From Isotricha intestinalis (lineage: Eukaryota; Ciliophora; Litostomatea; Vestibuliferida; Isotrichidae): 42,480 nucleotides of DNA. Below, piece after piece: positions 1 through 9,690 of this stretch. The stretch spans positions 1 through 42,480 of the forward strand of contig JAJJLU010000448.1 of the NCBI GenBank assembly GCA_023807065.1, read 5' to 3'. A program made the translations under genes and the position numbers. The notes beneath the pieces were generated by a model, which was given only the letters and a program-made list of their open reading frames with translations, was not told the origin of the DNA and did no database searches. Each line of letters starts with the position of its first letter. Position 1 is the first letter of the stretch.

Positions 1-423
1 GCTTTAGATACTAAAAAAACTGGTTTAATTGCTTCTAATGATTTTATGAATGAATTAAATAAATTAGAATTAAATGTTAATGAAAGTAAAATTAAAAAAG
101 TTGGTACAAAAAGATATGATAGATATTTAAAGAATGTTGATAAAGATTCTGATTTAACATATATTAATTTTACTTCTTTTATTGCTGCTGTAATTAATAA
201 AGATGAAATTGAAAATAAACCTAGATTATATGATGCTTTTAATATGTTAGATACAAATAAAACTGGTCATTTAACTATATTTAGTATTCAAAAAGCTTTT
301 GAAAGAACAGGGAAAAAAACTACTATTGAAGAAATTAAAGAAATGTTTGAAGAAATTGGTTTAGAAGAAAATGAATCTATTAATTTTGATGAGTTTTGTG
401 CAATAGTTACAAAAGATTTATAA
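1..423 (+). CDS. C-terminal EF-hand region of a calcium-dependent protein kinase (CDPK-like), 5' truncated
   Basis: The frame is open from base 1 to a TAA at 421-423, so the gene starts outside the window; 140 residues are visible. They hold four EF-hand-like units in the spacing of the CDPK calmodulin-like domain. Loop 1 (DTKKTGLIASND) keeps acidic residues at positions 1 and 12. Loop 2 (DKDSDLTYINFT) lacks the terminal Glu. Loop 3 (DTNKTGHLTIFS) ends in Ser. Loop 4 (GLEENESINFDE) begins with Gly. Strong calcium binding is therefore doubtful at several sites. The segment FTSFIAAVINKDE followed by an AF..LDTN helix-loop resembles CDPK EF-hands 2 and 3. The kinase domain would lie upstream and cannot be seen. 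A calmodulin- or centrin-like protein is the main alternative. The Ca2+-sensor family is fairly sure; CDPK is inference. Confidence 0.75.
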   Translation, partial: ALDTKKTGLIASNDFMNELNKLELNVNESKIKKVGTKRYDRYLKNVDKDSDLTYINFTSFIAAVINKDEIENKPRLYDAFNMLDTNKTGHLTIFSIQKAFERTGKKTTIEEIKEMFEEIGLEENESINFDEFCAIVTKDL

Positions 424-1352
424 ATGTCATTTAAAAATATATTTTTGCCTATTAATTGTGTAATTATTTTAAAATTTTATTCAAAAAAACAAAAAAAGTA
501 TTATAGACAGTGTTATTGAATATTACTTATAATTTATAGTGTCTTGGTTATTTGTCATAAAGACAATAAATGAAATAAAAATTAGAATAAAAAAGCATAC
601 ACTTGGAAATTAATTATGTAAATTTTTTATTATATTCATACTTATAATTATCAATAATTCTTCTAAAAATAATTTTACCTTTATTATCTTTAATTTTTAT
701 TTTTATAAACTTTCATCTTCATTAATATTTTCTCCATTCAATCATACTATAATCAAAAATAATAATATTGTTCCTTTATTAAATTTGATATATCATTCTT
801 CATTTAAATCATTTTTAAAATGTAATATAATTTTCTTTTATCATTGAAATAGAATCATTTAATTATAAATTTTAAAATATTAAAATTTTATTTTGATAAA
901 TAAAAAATTATTATTTTTACTACATTTAGATTTTTATCAATTTTTTTGTTTAACAAATCTTTCTTGTTTTATTGTTTTTGCATAATCGAAGAAGGATATA
1001 TTGATCTCCTATTCTTTATTATTCTACATTTACTTTTTGCTTTGGATCTTATTTAAATATATTTATATTTTCTTCCTAATATTCATCAAATTTAAAATAA
1101 AGTAATATTGATTTTTCTCTTTTACAATAAATTTTTGATTTATTATTTCTTTTTTAATCTTTAAGAAATTTATTCTTCCCTTTTTTTTAATTAATTATTA
1201 AATAATAAATAATTATTTTTAAAAATTTGATAATATATGAAATAAGTAATTGTAAAAAGTAAAAAAAATAAATAAATATTAAAAATCACAAAAATAAAAT
1301 AAACATATTCTTCTTAACTTGAAAAAGAAAAAAAATAAATTTTTATACATTA
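424..1352. other. 929-base gene-free stretch with possible decayed coding sequence
   Basis: No intact gene is visible between two convergent genes. The minus strand from about 1180 to 614 contains short protein-like open pieces in shifting frames (separate entry). The rest is AT-rich sequence with A and T runs and no tRNA-like fold that I can see. Confidence 0.5.
614..1185 (-). pseudogene. Possible degraded protein-coding remnant
   Basis: Read on the minus strand, several pieces look protein-like although broken. One open piece of about 38 codons (around 1185-1065) contains INQKFIVKEKNQYYFILNL. A following piece carries TAA/TAG where Gln would fit (FDEY-stop-EENINIFK-stop-DPKQKVNVE). A last piece of about 32 codons (about 712-614) contains KIKDNKGKIIFRRIIDNYKY and ends in TAA. 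Frames shift between the pieces. Chance open stretches of this size are not rare in AT-rich DNA, so support is weak. No family is recognisable. Confidence 0.25.
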
Positions 1353-4018
1353 TTAAAACCTTTTTAACCATTCTTTAAATTCTTTTTTATTATCTTCAGT
1401 AGGTAAAACTTGATCAGAAGGCTCTTCCCATTCAGGACAAGTTTTAACAAAATCTAAATAATTAACAGGATTTTTAGTTAATTCCTTATTCTTTAACTTA
1501 GGTAAAAAAGCAGGTTTCATATTCATAGATATTAAATCATCCCAATTAAAATTTTGAAACCAAATATGTGAATTAATTTGTCCTAATTTAGAATATCTAC
1601 TCAAATGATTTTTATTAAGCATTAACTGCATTAAATTTTTAAAATCTCTGTCTTTAACAAAAGAAGGAAAAGTTAACTGACTAGAAAAAAAAATAAATAA
1701 AAAAAATGAAAAACTTACTCATTAATAATAGATAAATAAACATCCATAGGTTCTTCAGCAGTTTCTCCAAAAGGAACAGCACCACAAATAAATTCATATA
1801 TACAAATAGCAATTGACCAAAAATCAACTTGAAATGAATAACCATCACCTAAAATAACTTCAGGTGCCATATAATGTGGTGTTCCTATTATTGTTGATGT
1901 TTTATCTTTTATTGCTTTTGCTGTTCCAAAATCTATTAATTTTATATATCCATTTTCTAATACCATTACATTTTCTGGTTTAATATCTCTAAATATAAAT
2001 TTCCTTTCATGTAAATATTCTACTGCTAACATTAAGGATGCTCCATAAAATTGAGCTTGAGATTTATTTAATAAACCTATATCTCTAATTACATCAAATA
2101 ATTCTTTTCCTTTTATATAATCCATTAAGAAATATACATAATTTTCATCTTTTAATGTTTTAACTAATTTTACTATAAATGGATGATCTATTTGTAATAA
2201 TATTCCTCTTTCTAATTCTAAATTTTGTGCTAATTGACTATATAATATTTGTTTATTTGATATATTTTTAATTGCATAAAAATATTTATTTTTCTTTGAT
2301 TTAACTAATGATACTAAACCATAATTTCCATTACCTAATCTATCATAAAATTCTAAATCTTGTAATTGAACAGTATTATCTTGTAAATATAATCTACTCA
2401 TTAAATAATCTTTTAAATTAGTTTCAATAACAGAAATAAAATCATCTTTTTCAAGATAAAAAACTTCACAATCACCATTTGCTTTAGCAGTAGCACTTCT
2501 TGGTTCTTTAAAAAATAAAGCTCTTTCACCTAAATATTCATTTTCATTCATTGTTCTAATATATTTATCTCTTACAAATATATCTACTTTACCACTTTTT
2601 ACTATATAAAATCTTGTTCCTTCTTCTCCTTGAGTTATTACATTTTTTCCATTTGGTATCTTCTCTATTTTTATTTTCTCTGATAAATTCTCTAATTTTG
2701 CATTTGTGAAAGTTTTAAATAAATTTACTTGTTTTAATCTTTCAATTGCAGAACTTTTATCTAATAATTCTTTAATAGAACATTTAAAATATTTTTCAAA
2801 TTTTTCTATATCTATTTCAATTAGTAAACAATCATTAGAACAAATAATATTATAATCTAATTTTCTTTGAGTATGATTTAAAATATCTTCTTCAAATAAT
2901 AAAGTTCCTCTTTGAGCAATTGATTTTTTATCTTTTCCATTAAATAATTCTCCATCAACTAATATAATCATTTTACTAGAAGTATTAAAATTATTAGGAT
3001 AAACATTTTGTTCTTTAATGAAAAATTTAGCAATAACTAAATCACTAATTTGGTCTAATAATTTAACATTTAATTTTTTAAAAGAATTAGTTCTTAATAA
3101 AGCATTTTTAATAAAATTTAAAAGTAAAACACTTGAATAATTTTCACCTAAAATTTTATAGAGAGTACTAGAAGAAATAGCATAAATAATAGTTTTATTT
3201 TTTGCATAAACATCAAAAGAACTTTCCCCTTTTAAAATAATATCAATTTCTCCAAAATAATCTCCTCTTTTTAAAGTTCTTACAACTTTATTTTTATCTT
3301 TAGGATTAATTAAATTAACTTCTCCTTCTTTTATGATAAAAATACAAGAATTTAATTCATTTTGTCCTAAAATTTTTTGTCCTTCAAAATAACATTCTTT
3401 GAATAAATTATTAAATAATATATTTTTTTGTTCATATTCAATAGTAGAATAAATAGGAACCCCTTGGAAAAATTTTTTATTTTCTTCAAAAGTAATATGA
3501 GTAATATGATTAACAATTTTTTTAAAATTTCTTTTTTCCATAATCCAAAAATAACAATCAGATAAAGTTTTAATAGTTCCACTTCTAGGAACATCATATA
3601 TTAAAGCTAATTCACCGAAATTTTCTCCTTTTTTTATTTCCTTTTTTTTTTCTCCATTTATAATTAATTCCACACTACCTTCACTAATAATATAATAATA
3701 ATATCCTATATCTCCTTGTTTAAATATTGTTGTTCCTTTCAAAGCATAACATTGAGACATTTCTCTTATTATTTCACTTCTTGCTTGCTTTTCTAATGAA
3801 GAAAAAAAAAAATGCTTTGATAAACATTCATCAATTAATTTTCCATCTTCATTTTCTTTATTATGTTTCTTCACTATTTTTATATTTTTATCTTCCTCTT
3901 TTTTCTCCTTTTCTTCCAATGATAATTTATTATAAATTTCTATTGTGTTTAATTGCTCTTTATCATCTTTTAATGGAAATCCTTCTGTTTTTACTCTTTT
4001 TATGTTTTTGTTTCCCAT
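1353..4018 (-). CDS. cGMP-dependent-type protein kinase with four CNB domains (two exons)
   Basis: Exon 1 is 4018-1719 and exon 2 is 1680-1353, joined across a 38-nt intron to give 875 residues. There are four cyclic-nucleotide-binding (CNB) folds. CNB-A (about 66-175) has a near-canonical phosphate cassette, FGELALIYDVPRSGT with R145. CNB-B (about 185-295) and CNB-C (about 310-420) have degenerate cassettes. CNB-D (about 430-540) has LGERALFFKEPRSATA with R507. The AGC kinase domain follows: glycine loop GNGNYG 562-567, K584 (YAIK), catalytic D678 in FRDIKPEN, DFG 696-698 and activation segment GTPHYMAPE 712-720. Exon 2 supplies the end of the C-lobe and an AGC tail (HIWFQNFNWDDL). All catalytic residues are present. 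The N-terminus MGNKN could be myristoylated. Four CNBs plus an AGC kinase is the apicomplexan/ciliate PKG layout; binding of cGMP rather than cAMP is inferred. Confidence 0.93.
1681..1718 (-). other. 38-nt spliceosomal intron in the PKG-like gene
   Basis: On the minus strand the intron begins GTAAGT and ends TTTTTTCTAG. It interrupts a codon after its second base. Without splicing the kinase stops at a TAA inside the donor (GAG TAA). With splicing the frame runs through LSIINDQLTFPSFVKD into the conserved AGC-kinase C-lobe. This is the only intron in the window that protein homology demands. Confidence 0.9.
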
Positions 4019-4098
4019 TTTTTTTTTTTAATAAATTTTTTAAGTCGTTTAGTTTTTTTGTTTGTTTAAAATAATTTTTTTTTTTTAAATTTTTTTTA
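4019..4098. promoter_or_regulatory. 80-bp divergent upstream region
   Basis: It separates the start codons of the PKG-like gene (-) and the 202-residue gene (+). It is almost entirely T runs and A/T, with no recognisable motif. It must hold 5' untranslated sequence and any promoter for both genes. Confidence 0.4.
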
Positions 4099-4707
4099 AT
4101 GTATAAAGGAAAAAAATTCCAAAATAAAAATAATTTCATATTTCAACCTGAATATGATATTTTAAGTCTCATTAGATTTTCTTTTCCGAATAATTTTAAA
4201 GATTATATTTTGAAGAAATATGAAAATGAAAAAGAAAATTTTTTTATATTTAATTTATCAAATGATGAAAAAATAAATAATGAAATAAAAAATATTTTAT
4301 TAAAAGGTAATTATTCAATTAATGAAGATCCAATTAAAAGTGATTCTGATAGTACATTTCTTCAATTTGTAAAATTAAATTTAACTGTTTCTTTCTATGA
4401 TGAAATTTTTTTCTTAGAAAAAACTTTAATGATTTCAATGGAGATAATTTATAAAAAAGAAGAAAAAGAAGATGTTAAAATTATAATAAATAATATAAAA
4501 ATTAATTTTAGAGTGATTTGCGAATATCAAAATGATCAAGAACAAAATAAAAAATTCGAATATGAGAATTTATTTAATTATGAAGAAAAAATCGAAAATA
4601 AAAAAAATGATATCCTCTTTAATGAAAAAGAAAATTATCCATTAATAAAATGTTTAAAAGAACAAGGAAAAAAGTTATTAGATTTAATAAAACCCAAAAA
4701 AAAATAA
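4099..4707 (+). CDS. Unknown acidic/basic 202-residue protein
   Basis: I do not recognise this protein. It starts MYKGKKFQNK at the first in-frame ATG after a long T-rich leader and ends in a Lys-rich tail (LLDLIKPKKK). Residues about 10-140 look folded, with alternating hydrophobic strands (LQFVKLNLTVSFYDEIFFLE, then MISMEIIYK). The last 60 residues are charged and Asn/Glu/Lys-rich. There is no signal peptide, membrane segment, Cys cluster or catalytic motif. It sits head-to-head with the PKG-like kinase and 80 bp away, which suggests a shared promoter but not a function. Codon use matches the neighbours, so it is likely a real ciliate gene. Confidence 0.6.
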   Translation: MYKGKKFQNKNNFIFQPEYDILSLIRFSFPNNFKDYILKKYENEKENFFIFNLSNDEKINNEIKNILLKGNYSINEDPIKSDSDSTFLQFVKLNLTVSFYDEIFFLEKTLMISMEIIYKKEEKEDVKIIINNIKINFRVICEYQNDQEQNKKFEYENLFNYEEKIENKKNDILFNEKENYPLIKCLKEQGKKLLDLIKPKKK

Positions 4708-4823
4708 ATATATAAAAAATAAAACAATAATGAAAAAAAAACAATTTAAAAAACTCTTTAAAAAAAACATCTATAATAAAAAATATATAAAAAAAAAATC
4801 AAATAAAAATAAAAAATAAAAAA

Positions 4824-5155
4824 ATGTCAAAAATATCATTTTATTCCTCATAATTCTTTTTACAATAGCATATGAAAAAGTATTAAAAACAAAAACAAAA
4901 TGTATGAATTTAGGAGATGATTGTGATTTAACATCATATTGTTGTGAAAAATGGGTATGTAAAGATTACAAATGTGCTTTAAAAGGAACAAAAGATAATC
5001 AAGTTAAATGGGCTCCTAAAGGACCTAAATGTGATTATTTCCATCATTGTGGAAAATATTATAAATGTGAAAGTCATAGATGTGAAATTGATACTAAAAA
5101 ACTTACTAAAACTGTTGAAAAAACTTTGAAAAAAGATGTTGTTGTTAATGCTTAA
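4824..5155 (+). CDS. Small secreted cysteine-rich protein, signal peptide frameshifted
   Basis: The main frame to the TAA at 5153-5155 encodes a compact Cys-rich domain. Its spacing is C-x6-C-x5-CC-x4-C-x4-C, followed after a linker by C-x5-C-x5-C-x4-C. The CC pair resembles Dickkopf-N/colipase-like disulphide domains. The first in-frame ATG is at 4904, but the first Cys lies just before it. The same frame upstream (from 4826) encodes a very hydrophobic stretch typical of a signal peptide (IILFLIILFTIA). That stretch has no ATG in frame; the nearest ATG, at 4824, is off by one base. The A5 run at 4829-4833 is the probable site of a one-base loss, either a sequencing error or a true mutation. 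The protein is probably extracellular or in a secretory organelle. Function is unknown, and nothing shows that it is a toxin. Confidence 0.65.
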
Positions 5156-5373
5156 TATTATATTATGAAATTTAAAAAAAATAAATTTAATTTTTTAAAA
5201 GTTTTTATTACCTTTTTTTTAATTAATTTTTACTTTTCAAATTTTTTTGAATTTAATTTTTATATTTCTTAAGTTTTTTTAGTTATTTATATTATTTTAA
5301 GAATTTAATAAAAATAATTATTTTTAATATCATTAAAATTATCTATTGAATATATTATAAAAAAAATTGAAAA

Positions 5374-6843
5374 ATGAAAGAAAATAATGTAAGATGTACA
5401 CATGAAAAAAAAAAAATAAGAGCAATTGCTAAATTAGAAAATTATAATTATTGTATAGAATGTGGTTCAATAATATTTTCATTATCAGACTCAAAAACAT
5501 TTATAGCATCAAAGCCAATTTCTTATCAACAAAACACAGAAATAAATCCATTATCTTTATATAATAATGTGATAAGAAAAGAATTTAAAATAATAAATTC
5601 ACTTCATCCCTATTATAAAAATAGACAAAAAGCAATTTCTCTTTTACAAAAATATTCAGAATATTATAAATATTCAGAATCATCTTTTTATTTAGCTTTA
5701 CATTATATGGATTATATATTTTCTCATCAAGAAAAAAATGTTCCTCAAAAAAAATTTGAATTATTTGTTATCAATTCTTTTTTATTATCTGTTAAATTTT
5801 ATGAAAAAGATATTATTCAACCTGATATTCCTTTATATACTTCAATTGGAATTTCTTATGATATTGATGAATTTGATATAAATCAAAATGAAATTGAATG
5901 TTTAAAAATATTAAAATATGATTTAAATTCATTAAATTCATATGATTTATTACATTTATTTATGTATAATGGTTATATTTTTGAAAATGAAATTCAAAAT
6001 AAAAGCAAAGAATTTAGTAATATTATTTATTGTTATGGAAAAAAAATATTTTCAGATATTATTTTAACACCAATTGCTATTCAATATTCTCCTTTAGAAA
6101 TTTGCTTTAGTATTATTCATTTATCAAGAAAACAATTTGGTTTAAATAATCAATATTTTAATATTGTTAAAAAATTATATGATGTACATTTAACTGATTA
6201 TAAATCTTGTTTAAATTCTATTAAAAAATTTTTAAATAATCCAAATAAAAATTCCAATGAACCAATTAAAAATAAATCATATCAATCTTCAAAATCTTTA
6301 GTTCCTTTATTAACGAATAAAAAAAAAGAAAATGAAGAAAATGAAAAAAAAGAAAAAAAAGAAAAAGAAAATAAAGAAATAATAAATTTAAATGTATTAA
6401 GAAGAAATTCATTAGAAGAAGAAATGAAAACTCCAATAAATATAAATAAAGTAAAAAAAAGAGAAAGAATAGATTCATCAGATATAGAAGATAATAAAAA
6501 AAACAAATTTATTATAGAAAGAAAAATAACAGCAACTTTAAATTTTCAAAAACATAAAAGAGCTTCTTCATCTTCTTTTTTAAATAAATTAGAATTAATT
6601 GAAGAAGAAGAAAATATTATTAATTCAAATAATAATTCTGGAAAGACTGTTAGACTTTTTTCTATTGATTCTAATAATTCTGGTAAAAGAAGTAAATCTA
6701 AAGAAAATAAAATTATTAAAGAAATTACTATTAAATCTGTTGATGATGTTCATAAACAAACTAATAGTATTTCGGTTCCTAATATCAACAGAAAAAAATT
6801 TAAAAAACAAAGATCACTTTTTTATAAACAAGAAAAAGAATAG
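5374..6843 (+). CDS. Cyclin (cyclin-box protein) with N-terminal zinc-like motif
   Basis: The protein has 489 residues and ends in TAG. Residues 8-30 contain C8-x-H10 and C27-x2-C30, a possible small zinc-binding motif. A cyclin N-terminal box spans about 88-200. Its helices include KKFELFVINSFLLSVKFYEK (the adaptor-kinase contact region) and NQNEIECLKILKYDLNSL, the usual 'E...L..L.fdl' helix. A second cyclin fold is likely at 205-290. The last 190 residues are low-complexity and rich in Lys, Glu, Asn and Ser, probably disordered and a likely phosphorylation target. Cyclins activate CDK-family kinases; which CDK is not decidable. The start is the first ATG after an in-frame stop. A cyclin fold is well supported; the subfamily is not. 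Confidence 0.8.
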   Translation: MKENNVRCTHEKKKIRAIAKLENYNYCIECGSIIFSLSDSKTFIASKPISYQQNTEINPLSLYNNVIRKEFKIINSLHPYYKNRQKAISLLQKYSEYYKYSESSFYLALHYMDYIFSHQEKNVPQKKFELFVINSFLLSVKFYEKDIIQPDIPLYTSIGISYDIDEFDINQNEIECLKILKYDLNSLNSYDLLHLFMYNGYIFENEIQNKSKEFSNIIYCYGKKIFSDIILTPIAIQYSPLEICFSIIHLSRKQFGLNNQYFNIVKKLYDVHLTDYKSCLNSIKKFLNNPNKNSNEPIKNKSYQSSKSLVPLLTNKKKENEENEKKEKKEKENKEIINLNVLRRNSLEEEMKTPININKVKKRERIDSSDIEDNKKNKFIIERKITATLNFQKHKRASSSSFLNKLELIEEEENIINSNNNSGKTVRLFSIDSNNSGKRSKSKENKIIKEITIKSVDDVHKQTNSISVPNINRKKFKKQRSLFYKQEKE

Positions 6844-7076
6844 TAAAAAAAAATATAAATAAATAAAAAAAAAGAAAATTATTTATATAAAGTTTTATTA
6901 TTAAGAGTTAAAGAATGTTTTTTTATTATTATTATATTTTTTTTTAAATAATTAAATAATTAAAATATTAAAAAAATAAAATTTTATTATCCTTATAATT
7001 CTACTTCTATTTTATTTATAATAAAATTGTTGATTTAATTGTTTTCATTTATAAAAATATAAAATATAAGAAATTA

Positions 7077-9362
7077 TTATTTATATATTATATTAGTTGC
7101 AGAATTTATAGCTTTTTCAGTATAAATACTTGGATTTTTTAATATTCCAAGATTCATTCTTATTTCAAAATTTGTTCCTAAAATATTTTTTTTATTTATA
7201 TCTAAAGATATTTTCTCATATTTACTTTTAAAATTATTTATTTTACTTTTATTATTATAATTTTCTTTAATATCAGTTTTTAATCCATTTCTAATAATAA
7301 AATTATTTCTCTTTCTATATAAAGAAGAAATAAATTTAGTACTTTTATCTTTTCTTTTTTTCTTAGGAGAAAAAAAAATTCTATTTAAAGTATAATTACT
7401 TTGATTTCTTTTTACTTTACTACTATTATCAAAAGAAGAAAAAAAATTAGTACTTAAACTTAAATTTTTATTTTTTTTCATCATAGAAGAAGAATTAGAA
7501 TACTGATTAAATTTACTTTTTGGAGTATAAAAATTACTTGGAAAATTTTTTTCATTTAAAATAGGAAAATTACTATCTTCTTTTGTAGTAGTTAATTCAG
7601 TTTTAATAAAAGGAACTAATTTACTATTTTTATTTCCTTTAATAAATTGTTCTTTTATTTTTGTAAAAATTGAATTTTCTTTTCTTTTTTTTCCTCTTGT
7701 TAAATATATATCTTGTTCTAAAACATCATCTAAATTTTTTGTCCAACCTCTTATTTTTATAGAAACAACTTTTTCATCAGAAATTTTTTCATTATTTTTA
7801 TTTTTCAAAATTATTTTATTTGAATTTTGTTCTTCATTCTTTTTCTTATTTGTTTCTTTTTCTACAATATATTCATATCTTGATTGGAAATTATCTTGTA
7901 ATTTAAAAGCTTTTCTTGTTAAAGTATTTTTTAAATTTTGGAAAAAAATTTCTTTTTTTGTTATTATCATTTTTTTAATTTGATTTCTTAAACTTTGATC
8001 ATTTAATTTATGAATAATTCTAATAAAATCAACTAAATGAATTTTTTCTAATTCTCCTTTAGAAGAAATACATTTTAAAGTATAAAATTTTTTTTTTAAT
8101 TCAATTGAATCTTCAAATCCAATAATATCTTTATAATCTATAATTTTAATAAGAACATTAAATAATTTATGAGGATTATTTAATTCTTCTTCATCAGTTT
8201 TAATATCAATAGGATATTCTTTTTCTTTATTAGAAACTAATAATCTTGGTTTAAAAACATTATTTTTAAAAGGAGAAGGAATAACACATTTTTTTTCTAT
8301 AGCAATCATTTGAATAATATCACTATCTTGTTTTAATTTATATAATTCCATTAAATTTATTATATTTTGCTTTGAATTTATTATATATAATAAAAATTGA
8401 TTTAACCAAGAAAAACTTATTGAAGAATAAATTTGAAAAATTCCATTTTTAATAAAATAAATATTATCATCTTCGTCATTTTGATTAAAAACAATATCAC
8501 CTTTATTTACTTTAATATGATTACAACAATTTAAAATTTCAATAATAGTATATTCTCCTAAATTTTCAAAAATAGGAAAATCAATTTTAAATTGATTTAT
8601 TTCTTTTTCTAATCTTTTAACTTCTAATTCTCTAATCATTTTATTATAATCATTTTTTAAAATAGATAAAAGATAACAATTATCATTAGCAATAATAGTA
8701 GCATTTCTAGTAGTTTTTTTAATTAAAGCAATTTCTCCAAAAGCAAAACCTTCTTTAAATTCACCTAATAATTCTAATTCTTCAATTAAAAATCTCATTT
8801 TTCTTTTTGTATAATATTCCTCATTTTCATATCCTGTTAAAGTATTTAGATCTATATTTAAATGCTTATTTTTTTCTAATATTCTATTATATTTTAAATA
8901 ATTTTTCTCTTTTTTTAAACCAAACATATATGTACAAAAATCTCCTAATGATAAAAATTTTTCTTCATAATTTGGTTTATATACTTCAACACTTCCTTTA
9001 AAAACTATATAAAATTTTTCGCCTATTTCTCCATATTGAATAATTGGATCTCCTTTAGTATATTTTTCTATATTAACTACTTTACATAATTTATCTAATT
9101 TTTCTGGTTCTGTTGTTTCTATTTTTTTAAAATATTCAAAATGTTCTGTTAAATAATCTGATATTATTTTTATGTCTCTTGGATTTCTTATATTTCGTGT
9201 TTTTTGAAGAAGTTCTATTACTTTTTCCATTGGGGTTATTCTTATTGAACCTGATTTCTTATATTTTTTATATTCTTCTTTTTGATCTGGTAATGGAAGT
9301 TCTTTTGTACTTTTGTTCCTTAATTCTGAGGAAAATGATACTGCATTTTTGGGTTTTTCCAT
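7077..9362 (-). CDS. Cyclic-nucleotide-binding domain protein without kinase, 761 residues
   Basis: A first CNB fold spans about 80-240. Strands IQYGEIGEKFYIVFKGSVEV (109-128) are separated from the phosphate cassette FGEIALIKKTTRNATI (208-223) by an insertion of roughly 70 residues that is not in the standard domain. The cassette keeps Gly-Glu and R219, but Asn replaces the usual Thr/Ser after Arg. A second CNB-like fold begins near 260 (GDIVFNQNDEDDNIYFIKNG) and is interrupted and degenerate. The last 250 residues are Lys/Asn/Ser-rich and basic. No kinase, channel or GEF domain is present. The 793-residue protein at 30435-32816 shares this architecture and the KTTTRNATI-type cassette, so the two are paralogues. 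The protein may be a cyclic-nucleotide effector or scaffold. Ligand binding is unproven. Confidence 0.85.
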   Translation of the reverse strand: MEKPKNAVSFSSELRNKSTKELPLPDQKEEYKKYKKSGSIRITPMEKVIELLQKTRNIRNPRDIKIISDYLTEHFEYFKKIETTEPEKLDKLCKVVNIEKYTKGDPIIQYGEIGEKFYIVFKGSVEVYKPNYEEKFLSLGDFCTYMFGLKKEKNYLKYNRILEKNKHLNIDLNTLTGYENEEYYTKRKMRFLIEELELLGEFKEGFAFGEIALIKKTTRNATIIANDNCYLLSILKNDYNKMIRELEVKRLEKEINQFKIDFPIFENLGEYTIIEILNCCNHIKVNKGDIVFNQNDEDDNIYFIKNGIFQIYSSISFSWLNQFLLYIINSKQNIINLMELYKLKQDSDIIQMIAIEKKCVIPSPFKNNVFKPRLLVSNKEKEYPIDIKTDEEELNNPHKLFNVLIKIIDYKDIIGFEDSIELKKKFYTLKCISSKGELEKIHLVDFIRIIHKLNDQSLRNQIKKMIITKKEIFFQNLKNTLTRKAFKLQDNFQSRYEYIVEKETNKKKNEEQNSNKIILKNKNNEKISDEKVVSIKIRGWTKNLDDVLEQDIYLTRGKKRKENSIFTKIKEQFIKGNKNSKLVPFIKTELTTTKEDSNFPILNEKNFPSNFYTPKSKFNQYSNSSSMMKKNKNLSLSTNFFSSFDNSSKVKRNQSNYTLNRIFFSPKKKRKDKSTKFISSLYRKRNNFIIRNGLKTDIKENYNNKSKINNFKSKYEKISLDINKKNILGTNFEIRMNLGILKNPSIYTEKAINSATNIIYK

Positions 9363-9690
9363 TTTTTATTTTTTTTATTTTTTATTTTTTATTTTTTTAT
9401 TTTTAAAATAAATTAAATGATGGTTTTTTAAAACTTATTTAATTTTGCAAAATTATTTATTTTTAACATTACTTTTTTTTTTATTTTGTTAAAGTATTTC
9501 TAACAAAATTTCAAAAAATCAAAAGATAAAAAAAGTTAATTCAATAAATAAATTAAATAAAAAACTGTATAAAAATACTCCAAACAATTAAATAACTATA
9601 TAATTTTATTTACACTATAAATTCATTTAATAATAAAAATAGGGAAAAAATGTGTCATAAAATAATAATAACATAATAATCTAATAATAA
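9363..9690. other. 328-base intergenic region, nothing recognised
   Basis: It lies between the CNB gene's start and the stop of the P-type cyclin gene. It contains T-rich leader sequence, A/T runs and no open frame or structured RNA that I can see. Confidence 0.5.

Noticed and set aside
1080..1185. Use of TAA/TAG as Gln (ciliate code) in the gene-free stretch
   Set aside because: The well-conserved genes in the window use TAA, TAG and TGA as stops; nonsense mutation of Gln codons in a decayed gene explains the pattern more simply.
3727..4074. Plus-strand 115-codon hydrophobic frame opposite the PKG-like gene
   Set aside because: It is a shadow of Lys/Glu-rich coding on the other strand, giving Leu/Phe runs; the opposite strand has clear CNB and kinase homology.
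4824..4868. A GT-AG intron (4826-4868) explaining the Cys-rich gene's start
   Set aside because: It would remove the sequence that encodes an excellent signal peptide, and its donor (GTCAAA) is poor.
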